A DNA stretch of 9,288 bases from contig DUOU01000066.1 of assembly GCA_012838685.1 (NCBI GenBank), forward strand, positions 1 to 9,288, written 5' to 3'. Source of the stretch: Bacteroidota bacterium. GTDB taxonomy: Bacteria; Bacteroidota; Bacteroidia; Bacteroidales; VadinHA17. The position numbers and the translations under genes were made by a program. Below, piece by piece: positions 1 to 5,259 of the stretch (within the stretch, counting starts at the first letter, position 1; each line of letters starts with the position of its first letter). The notes beneath the pieces were generated by a model that ran no database searches, was not told the DNA's origin, and saw only the letters and a program-made list of their open reading frames with translations.

Positions 1-74
1 GGGATTTTGATATGCTGGGGATAGATTTTTACGGAAAAAAATCATATATGGAAGTAATTGCTTGTAAGCTGTGA
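1..74 (+). CDS. 3' end of an unidentified gene (partial)
   Basis: An open frame runs from the left window edge (first complete codon at 3) to TGA at 72-74 and encodes 23 residues, DFDMLGIDFYGKKSYMEVIACKL in two parts: DFDMLGIDFYGK followed by KSYMEVIACKL. Its stop overlaps the GTG start of the next gene (GTGA, 71-74). This is a classic coupling overlap and argues that the frame is a real gene end. The visible tail is too short for me to assign a family. The hydrophobic/charged alternation would suit a terminal beta-strand of a cytoplasmic enzyme, but that is a guess. Most of the gene lies outside the window. Confidence 0.6.
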   Translation, partial: DFDMLGIDFYGKKSYMEVIACKL

Positions 75-535
75 GTCGATCTAACAATAAATTGAATAGA
101 TATAGGACAGTTCTTTCCCGGATCAGGGCAGTAATGGAGGGAGAGGAAGATATGGTGGCCAACATGGCCAATATTTCGGCAATAATTAAGGAGATGTTCG
201 GTTTTCATTGGGTTGGCTTTTACCTTGTCAAAGGCAATGAGCTGGTTCTTGGCCCGTTTCAGGGTCCTGTAGCCTGCACCAGGATCAAATTTGGCAAAGG
301 GGTATGTGGCAGTTCGTGGGAAAGAAAGGAGACAATTATTGTTGACGATATCGATAAATTTCCGGGTCATATCGTATGCAGCCCCTTGTCCAAATCGGAA
401 ATTGTTGTGCCGATCGTAGCCGATGGCGAAGTGATCGCCGTACTCGATATCGACAGTGAAAACTATGGGGAGTTTGACGGAGAGGATCGCGGTTTTCTGG
501 AAGAGATTTCCAGGATTATCGTAAAAAGAGAGTAA
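71..535 (+). CDS. msrC: Free methionine-(R)-sulfoxide reductase (GAF-domain fRMsr)
   Basis: This 154-residue protein is a single GAF domain, the normal size for the family. It is expected to reduce free L-methionine-(R)-sulfoxide in the cytoplasm using thioredoxin-supplied electrons. The three family cysteines are present at C69, C79 and C103, in the contexts PVACTRI, GKGVCGSSW and HIVCSPL. Their spacing of 10 and 24 residues equals that of the E. coli enzyme (C84, C94, C118). Acidic residues equivalent to E. coli E125, D141 and D143 are E110, D126 and D128. The downstream VDDIDKFPGHIVC and AVLDIDSE segments are also typical. The start is GTG at 71, chosen because it forms a 4-base GTGA overlap with the upstream stop, which suggests translational coupling. 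The E. coli protein is about 11 residues longer at the N-terminus, but the helix preceding the GAF core is present. I am confident of the family. Enzymatic activity is inferred from the conserved cysteines. Confidence 0.93.
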   Translation: MSRSNNKLNRYRTVLSRIRAVMEGEEDMVANMANISAIIKEMFGFHWVGFYLVKGNELVLGPFQGPVACTRIKFGKGVCGSSWERKETIIVDDIDKFPGHIVCSPLSKSEIVVPIVADGEVIAVLDIDSENYGEFDGEDRGFLEEISRIIVKRE

Positions 536-632
536 CATCCAAAACGAACAAACAGGGAAAGCGGCCAATAAAAGTTTGAATCCGGTACGGCAGAACCCGG
601 TAAAAAGATATATCAGGCAGAACAAAAAAAAC

Positions 633-722
633 ATGGATATTGGGGAACGGTATCTGGATTTGGCCAGGAACAAAAATGCCGTATTGTTGATGGAGCAGCT
701 TGGTATTTTGGACAAGAGTTGA
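633..722 (+). CDS. Possible small ORF between msrC and rnhB
   Basis: This 29-codon ATG frame ends at TGA 720-722. It encodes MDIGERYLDLARNKNAV and then LLMEQLGILDKS, an amphipathic sequence that looks helical. The frame stays open upstream to about 525, just before the end of msrC, and codon use there (AGG, CGG, AAC, GCC, GTA) resembles the neighbours. A TTG at 576 would give about 48 residues. The stop overlaps a TTG at 719 that is in frame with rnhB (TTGA), a coupling-like arrangement, although I prefer the ATG at 731 as the rnhB start. No clear ribosome binding site is visible, only A-rich sequence, which is usual for this phylum. I recognise no family. It could be a real small protein, a decayed gene end or chance. 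The rest of the 536-730 interval shows no hairpin or RNA gene. Confidence 0.33.
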   Translation: MDIGERYLDLARNKNAVLLMEQLGILDKS

Positions 723-730
723 CAAAGATC

Positions 731-1345
731 ATGTTAAAACCCTTTTTGCACGAAGATATTGTTGAAGCCGGATGCGATGAGGCGGGCAGGGGTTCACTAG
801 CGGGGCCCGTTGTCGCTTCCGCGGTGATATTGCCTAAGGATTTTTCTCATCCCGCATTGAACGACTCCAAGCAACTTTCCCAAAATCAGAGAGAGATGCT
901 CAGGGAGATAATTATAAAAGAGGCTGTTGCATGGAGTGTTGCTTTTATTGACAATCAGGAGATTGATAATATGAACATCCTGAGGGCATCAATAAAAGCG
1001 ATGCACAAAGCTATAGAACAACTTCGGCCGGTCCCCCGGTTCCTGCTGATTGACGGCAACAGGTTCTATCCCTATAAAAATATAGAATATAAAACGGTTA
1101 TAAAAGGCGATGGTATCTATTCACCCATAGCGGCGGCCTCTGTTCTGGCAAAATGTTACAGGGACGACTACATGAAGGAGCTGCACGCGGCTTATCCGCT
1201 ATATGGGTGGGACAGGAACAAAGGTTATGGAACTAAAGCCCACAGGCAGGCAATAGTTGAACATGGGATATCGCCATATCACCGGAAATCCTTTTCGCTG
1301 ATGGGCAACAAGCAGATAAAGATAGATTTTGGGGCCGATAGTTGA
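731..1345 (+). CDS. rnhB: Ribonuclease HII
   Basis: This 204-residue enzyme cleaves the RNA strand of RNA-DNA hybrids and nicks 5' of single ribonucleotides in DNA, starting ribonucleotide excision repair. Numbered from ATG 731, the four acidic catalytic residues are visible: D16 and E17 in GCDEAGRGSLAGP, D108 in LLIDGNRF and D127 in IKGDGIYSPIAAASVLAK. The GRG motif that senses the ribose 2'-OH follows E17. The later YGWDRNKGYGTKAH and HRKSF segments are also standard. A TTG at 719 would add four residues. I chose ATG 731 because family members in this phylum usually begin with MLK followed by a short stretch to the (E/C)DEAGRG motif. Length is normal. It lies 195 bases downstream of msrC in the same direction and is followed by a 96-base gap with its own promoter candidate. 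Confidence 0.95.
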   Translation: MLKPFLHEDIVEAGCDEAGRGSLAGPVVASAVILPKDFSHPALNDSKQLSQNQREMLREIIIKEAVAWSVAFIDNQEIDNMNILRASIKAMHKAIEQLRPVPRFLLIDGNRFYPYKNIEYKTVIKGDGIYSPIAAASVLAKCYRDDYMKELHAAYPLYGWDRNKGYGTKAHRQAIVEHGISPYHRKSFSLMGNKQIKIDFGADS

Positions 1346-1361
1346 TATACTGTAAAGTTTA

Positions 1362-1394
1362 TTGGTTAAAAAAGGGATAAATAAGTTATTTTTG
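1362..1394 (+). promoter_or_regulatory. Bacteroidota-type promoter for the S46 peptidase gene
   Basis: TATTTTTG at 1387-1394 matches the Bacteroidota -7 consensus TAnnTTTG exactly. A TTG at 1362-1364 can serve as the -33 element with a spacing of 22 bases, slightly longer than usual. The predicted start site is about 1399-1402, giving a leader of roughly 40 bases before the ATG at 1442. The surroundings are strongly A/T rich. The -7 element is convincing and the -33 element is weaker. Confidence 0.48.
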
Positions 1395-1406
1395 TAGATT
1401 AATTTA

Positions 1407-1416
1407 CGGTTAACCG
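1407..1416. promoter_or_regulatory. Perfect 10-base palindrome CGGTTAACCG in the leader
   Basis: CGGTTAACCG is a perfect palindrome, and its G/C ends stand out in an A/T-rich gap. It begins about 5-8 bases after the predicted transcription start and ends 25 bases before the ATG of the peptidase gene. That position would suit a repressor operator. It could also be chance, since a 10-base palindrome without flanking extension is not rare. No second copy is seen nearby. Confidence 0.25.
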
Positions 1417-1441
1417 GAATAATTTCAAAAAATCATTAATA

Positions 1442-3580
1442 ATGAAAAAGATAGTTTCACTCTTATTGTTCTTTGTTGTCACTTTTGGCTTTAAGGCGAG
1501 AGCCGATGAAGGAATGTGGCTTTTGCCCCTGATCGAGAAGTTGAACATTGGAACAATGACCGAGATGGGTCTTAAGCTTTCAGCTGAAGATATATACAGT
1601 ATTAACCAGGCGAGCCTGAAAGATGCGATCGCGATTTTTGATGGTGGCTGTACCGCCGAGATAGTCTCTCCGGAGGGGTTGATGCTGACAAACCACCATT
1701 GCGGATATGATAGGATACAGGAACACAGTTCGCTGGATCATGATTATCTGAAGGATGGTTTCTGGGCAATGTCAAGGGATGAGGAACTCCCCAATCCCGG
1801 GTTGTCGGTAATCTTTCTGGTAAGTATAAAGGATGTAACAGAACGGATGCTCGCCAACGTCGACAATACGATGGGAGAGGAGGAGAGATATGATATTTTG
1901 AGCGCTGAACGTTCAAAAATATTGGAGGAGGCAATGGAGGGTAACGGTCATATGGCCGAAGTGGAATCGTTTTACGGGGGAAATTATTTCTATCTGTTGG
2001 AGTATGATGTTTACAACGACGTAAGGTTAGTGGGGGCTCCACCTTCATCTATAGGAAAGTTTGGGTCTGATACCGACAATTGGGAGTGGCCCAGGCATAC
2101 CGGTGATTTCAGTGTATTCAGGGTATATATGTCGCCTGACGGTAAGCCAGCCGAATATTCCGAGGACAATGTTCCACTTAAATCCAAATACTGGTTGCCT
2201 GTCTCAATCAAGGAACTTAACCAGGACGATTTCGCCATGATACTTGGTTATCCGGGATTCACGCAAAGATATTACACCTCCTATGAGGTGGATGAGATCA
2301 TGAAAATTGTAAATCCAAACAGAATAAAGATCAGGGGAATAAAACAGGATGTCTGGATGGCGGATATGATGGCCGATCAAAAGGTTAATATTCAGTATGC
2401 CGCTAAGTACTCCAACTCATCAAATTACTGGAAGAACGCGATCGGGCAGAACGAGCAACTTGAGAGGTTAAACGTAATGGAGAAAAAAATTGCCATTGAA
2501 GATCAATTCAGGGCGTGGATCAGGGAGGATCCCGAGAGGGAAGAGAGATATGGAGAGGCGCTGGATTTGATAAAAAATTCAATTGAAGCGAGAGCCGATT
2601 ACGAAAATTCATACCAATATCTGAGCGAGTGTATAGGGGGGTGCGAAATTTTTAGTCTACAGAGGTATGGCCGGCGTTACATGAATGCCATAGAGACAGA
2701 CGCTGTGGATATGCTGGAAGATATCAAGGCTACGGCCGTAGAGGCTTATAAAGATTACAGTCCGTCAACCGACAGAAAGTCGATGAAAGCGATGCTTAAA
2801 CTCTACAGGGAGGATATCGATTCCAGATTTTGGCCGGATTTTTACACTGAAATAGTTGACAAGAAATTTAAGGGAGATATAGACAGGTATGTCGATTATA
2901 TATTTGACAAGTCGGTTTTTTCCAGTGAAGAGAGAGCTTTGGCCTTTATGGCGAAACCATCCGCCAAAATCCTTGAAAAAGATCCGGCATATATTTTCGC
3001 CCTCTCAATCAATAATATCGCGCAGGAAATATACGATGAGCTGGTGACAAGCGACGATGATCTGGCGAGGGGCCAGCGTCTCTGGATCGCGGCGCTACGG
3101 GAGATGATGCCCGATAAAACCCAGTATCCCGATGCGAATTTCACGATGCGACTTTCATATGGCTCCATAAAGGAGTATGACCCCAAAGATGCGGTGACAT
3201 ATAAATACTATACCACCCTTCAGGGGGTAATAGATAAGTATATACCCGGCGATTATGAATTTGATCTTCCGCGGAGATTGATCGATCTGAACAACAAAAG
3301 AGAGTTTGGGCGGTATGGCTCCGACAAAGGTTATATGCCGGTGAATTTTCTGACTATCAACGATATTACCGGAGGCAACTCAGGAAGTCCCATTCTCAAT
3401 GGAAACGGGGAACTTATCGGGTTGGCTTTTGATGGAAACTGGGAAGCCATGAGTGGCGACTTTATGTTTGAACCTGATCTGCAGAGAACAATAGCTGTTG
3501 ATATCCGTTATGTTCTCTGGATAATGGATATATATTCAGGAGCCGGACACCTTGTCAATGAGATGACCATTGTGGAGTAG
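1442..3580 (+). CDS. dpp7: S46 dipeptidyl peptidase, DPP7-type (Gly specificity residue)
   Basis: This 712-residue periplasmic serine peptidase removes dipeptides from the N-termini of peptides. Residues 1-21 form a signal peptide (MKK, a hydrophobic core, then ARA) with cleavage before DEGMW. The chymotrypsin-like triad is H86 in LTNHHCGY, D222 in WEWPRHTGDFSVFRVY and S647 in TGGNSGSP. The N-terminus-binding residues known from Pseudoxanthomonas DAP BII have counterparts N213, W214 and N328, plus D664 near the specificity site. An alpha-helical cap domain (about 275-560) sits between the two barrel halves. The residue that separates the subfamilies is Gly665 (GLAFDGNWEAMSGD). DPP11 enzymes have Arg there, so this protein should prefer hydrophobic or broad P1 residues over Asp/Glu. 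The start at 1442 gives the signal peptide; the upstream sequence is A/T rich without a Shine-Dalgarno site. Such enzymes serve amino-acid nutrition in asaccharolytic or protein-feeding Bacteroidota. Family very sure; substrate range inferred. Confidence 0.94.
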   Translation: MKKIVSLLLFFVVTFGFKARADEGMWLLPLIEKLNIGTMTEMGLKLSAEDIYSINQASLKDAIAIFDGGCTAEIVSPEGLMLTNHHCGYDRIQEHSSLDHDYLKDGFWAMSRDEELPNPGLSVIFLVSIKDVTERMLANVDNTMGEEERYDILSAERSKILEEAMEGNGHMAEVESFYGGNYFYLLEYDVYNDVRLVGAPPSSIGKFGSDTDNWEWPRHTGDFSVFRVYMSPDGKPAEYSEDNVPLKSKYWLPVSIKELNQDDFAMILGYPGFTQRYYTSYEVDEIMKIVNPNRIKIRGIKQDVWMADMMADQKVNIQYAAKYSNSSNYWKNAIGQNEQLERLNVMEKKIAIEDQFRAWIREDPEREERYGEALDLIKNSIEARADYENSYQYLSECIGGCEIFSLQRYGRRYMNAIETDAVDMLEDIKATAVEAYKDYSPSTDRKSMKAMLKLYREDIDSRFWPDFYTEIVDKKFKGDIDRYVDYIFDKSVFSSEERALAFMAKPSAKILEKDPAYIFALSINNIAQEIYDELVTSDDDLARGQRLWIAALREMMPDKTQYPDANFTMRLSYGSIKEYDPKDAVTYKYYTTLQGVIDKYIPGDYEFDLPRRLIDLNNKREFGRYGSDKGYMPVNFLTINDITGGNSGSPILNGNGELIGLAFDGNWEAMSGDFMFEPDLQRTIAVDIRYVLWIMDIYSGAGHLVNEMTIVE

Positions 3581-3613
3581 TTACAGTTTGGATAATTAAT
3601 AATTATATATTAC

Positions 3614-4201
3614 ATGGAATTAGATCTGAAAGAGATATTGGCCGCGTTCATGGTTTTGTTCGCGATAATCGATGTACCCGGATCGATACCGATAATTCTC
3701 GATATAAAGAATAAGGGGGGCGATATAGTTCCGATGAAGCTTACTCTGGCAACTTTCGCCATTTTTCTCGCATTTTTGGTAGCGGGAGAATCCCTTTTGG
3801 GTGTTTTTGGCGTGGATATCTCATCCTTTGCCATAGCTGGTTCTTTCATCATCTTTCTTATAGGTGTCGAGATGGTTCTGGGTATTGAACTGTTTAAGTA
3901 CAGTTCAAGTGAAGAAAGCGGTGTGCCAATTGTGCCGATCGCGTTCCCATTATTGGCGGGAGCCGGTTCCATAACCACAATAATATCATTGAAGGCTGAA
4001 TATCACACGATAAATATTTTTATAGCCTTGGTATTAAATATAGTGGTAGTCTATTTTTTTATCAGATCCGCCGCGCTTTTTGAAAGGATATTGGGGAAAG
4101 GCGGTTTGCATGTGATAAAAAAATTCTTTGGAATAATCTTGTTGGCCATAGCTGTTAAGCTTTTTCTCACAAATACAGGAATAGTAATTAATGCTCAATG
4201 A
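3614..4201 (+). CDS. MarC/UPF0056 family integral membrane protein
   Basis: This 195-residue inner-membrane protein has about six hydrophobic segments (roughly 8-30, 43-65, 70-91, 106-126, 133-153 and 171-190). Two similar half-motifs mark the family: FAIIDVPGSIPIIL near residue 16 and VPIAFPLLAGAGSITTIISL near residue 107. Both contain a helix-breaking Pro/Gly loop expected to re-enter the membrane. The length is typical. MarC was named from the E. coli multiple-antibiotic-resistance locus, but later work did not support a role in resistance, and its substrate is unknown. The gene begins 33 bases after the peptidase stop without an obvious promoter or terminator between, so it is probably co-transcribed with it. 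Its end overlaps the rnhA start by 11 bases. Family sure, function unknown. Confidence 0.9.
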   Translation: MELDLKEILAAFMVLFAIIDVPGSIPIILDIKNKGGDIVPMKLTLATFAIFLAFLVAGESLLGVFGVDISSFAIAGSFIIFLIGVEMVLGIELFKYSSSEESGVPIVPIAFPLLAGAGSITTIISLKAEYHTINIFIALVLNIVVVYFFIRSAALFERILGKGGLHVIKKFFGIILLAIAVKLFLTNTGIVINAQ

Positions 4202-4670
4202 TATAACAATTTATACTGATGGTGCGGCGAGTGGGAATCCCGGTCCGGGAGGATACGGGGTTCTCCTCATCTCAGGCAAACATCGTAAAGAATTGTCGGG
4301 GGGTTTCAGGATCACGACCAATAACCGTATGGAATTGTTGGCTGTCATCAAGGGGCTGGAGGCCCTTAAGTTTCAAGGATCAAATGTTACGGTTTATACC
4401 GATTCCAGGTATGTTGCCGATGCCGTTACCAAAGGGTGGCTTTTTCAATGGGAGAAGAGGGGGTTCAAGAAGAAAAAAAATGCCGACCTTTGGATCCGGT
4501 TCCTGAAGATTTACAGGCAACACAATGTAAAGCTTGTATGGGTTAAGGGGCATGCCAACAACCCGGGAAATGAGCGATGCGACCAGTTGGCGGTTGAGGC
4601 TTATAAAAGTGGCGACCTCCTGGAGGATACAGGTTATGATCCCATAACGGAAAACAGGATCGATATGTAG
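4191..4670 (+). CDS. rnhA: Ribonuclease HI
   Basis: This 159-residue enzyme degrades the RNA strand of RNA-DNA hybrids such as R-loops and primers. The DEDD active site is complete: D10 in IYTDGAASGNPGPGGYG, E48 in TTNNRMELLAV, D71 in VYTDSRYVADAV and D131 in GNERCDQLA. The flexible-loop histidine H121 lies in WVKGHANNPGN. The basic protrusion that grips the hybrid is present (WEKRGFKKKKNADLW, residues 87-101), so this is the bacterial E. coli-like type and not the protrusion-less form. The ATG at 4191 lies inside the end of the MarC-family gene (11-base overlap, different frame), implying translational coupling. Length is normal and no hybrid-binding extension is present. It is the last plus-strand gene before a convergent junction. 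Confidence 0.96.
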   Translation: MLNDITIYTDGAASGNPGPGGYGVLLISGKHRKELSGGFRITTNNRMELLAVIKGLEALKFQGSNVTVYTDSRYVADAVTKGWLFQWEKRGFKKKKNADLWIRFLKIYRQHNVKLVWVKGHANNPGNERCDQLAVEAYKSGDLLEDTGYDPITENRIDM

Positions 4671-4677
4671 AAATTTA

Positions 4678-4692
4678 CTGAAAAGGTTTCAG
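4678..4692. terminator. Small hairpin in the convergent gap (weak terminator candidate)
   Basis: CTGAAA at 4678-4683 pairs perfectly with TTTCAG at 4687-4692 across a 3-base AGG loop, 8 bases after the rnhA stop. It is the only inverted repeat I see in the 55-base gap between rnhA and the convergent acetyltransferase gene. On the plus strand it is followed by G/C-rich sequence and not a T-run. Read on the minus strand it is followed by TAAATTT. The stem has only two G-C pairs, so it would be a weak intrinsic terminator, if it is one. Confidence 0.22.
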
Positions 4693-4725
4693 GCCGCGAC
4701 CGGGGCATTCCACTACCGATATATA

Positions 4726-5259
4726 TTAAATTTTGCTTTTTGAGGGATTTATCAGTTGGAAGGTATGTTGGTCAAGGTAACCATCTGAAGTGCGTATCCA
4801 CTCTCTCATAACACCTGACTCAACAAAACCGGCTTTACTGAAAAGTTCCATACTTTCACTGTTGTTGGATAGAATATTGCAGTAAAGTTGGTGAAGCAGG
4901 AGAGTGTTGAAACAGTAATCGGCCACCCCTTGGATGGTCTGCAAAGCGTAACCCTTTCTTCTCTGTTTTTCGTCGGCTATCAATATTCCAATTCCCGCCC
5001 TTTTATGGTAGGAATCAAAATCAAATATATCGACAGTCCCTATTGTCACCCTGTTTTCAATAAGTTCCACCATTAACCGTATCTGGCCCGACTCAAAGAT
5101 TGTCAGGTGCGCATCGCTTATAAATTTCTTCAGCATAAATTTTGAAAATGGAGCTATAGTATTGCTGATCAACCAGTAGGCGGTATTGTTTTCCCATTCG
5201 TACAGGAGTTCCAAATCCTCCGGTTCAAGGGCTCTGAGATTAATATCCTTGTAAATCAT
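4726..5259 (-). CDS. GNAT family N-acetyltransferase (RimJ/RimL/SpeG-like)
   Basis: This 177-residue cytoplasmic acetyl-CoA-dependent acyltransferase has the usual GNAT layout: LRALEPEDLELLYEWENN (8-25) at the N-terminus, a central strand pair TIGTVDIFDFDSYHKRAGIG (72-91), the acetyl-CoA pyrophosphate loop RRKGYA (100-105, the Q/RxxGxG/A motif) and a C-terminal SNNSESMELFSKAGFVESG (131-149). The order and wording most resemble the RimJ/RimL group and spermidine acetyltransferase SpeG. SpeG-specific polyamine residues cannot be judged by eye, so the substrate is open. ATG at 5259-5257 overlaps the TGA of the upstream OmpA/SPOR gene (ATGA, 5256-5259), so translation is probably coupled and it is the third visible gene of that operon. 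Its place after two envelope proteins may be meaningful or simply positional. The stop is at 4726-4728. Confidence 0.9.
   Translation of the reverse strand: MIYKDINLRALEPEDLELLYEWENNTAYWLISNTIAPFSKFMLKKFISDAHLTIFESGQIRLMVELIENRVTIGTVDIFDFDSYHKRAGIGILIADEKQRRKGYALQTIQGVADYCFNTLLLHQLYCNILSNNSESMELFSKAGFVESGVMREWIRTSDGYLDQHTFQLINPSKSKI

Noticed and set aside
29..715. Long minus-strand open frame (228 codons) opposite msrC and the following gap
   Set aside because: It lies antisense to a clear fRMsr with all catalytic cysteines, has no recognisable domain, and its composition is that of a reverse-complement shadow.
3587..3613. Possible promoter between the peptidase and MarC-family genes (TTTG at 3587-3590 and TATATTAC-like sequence)
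   Set aside because: The spacing is short, the second element deviates from TAnnTTTG, and the start site would fall at or after the ATG.
3610..3978. Minus-strand open frame opposite the MarC-family gene
   Set aside because: The plus-strand protein has clear family motifs and membrane segments; the antisense product is Pro/Met/Lys-rich without features.
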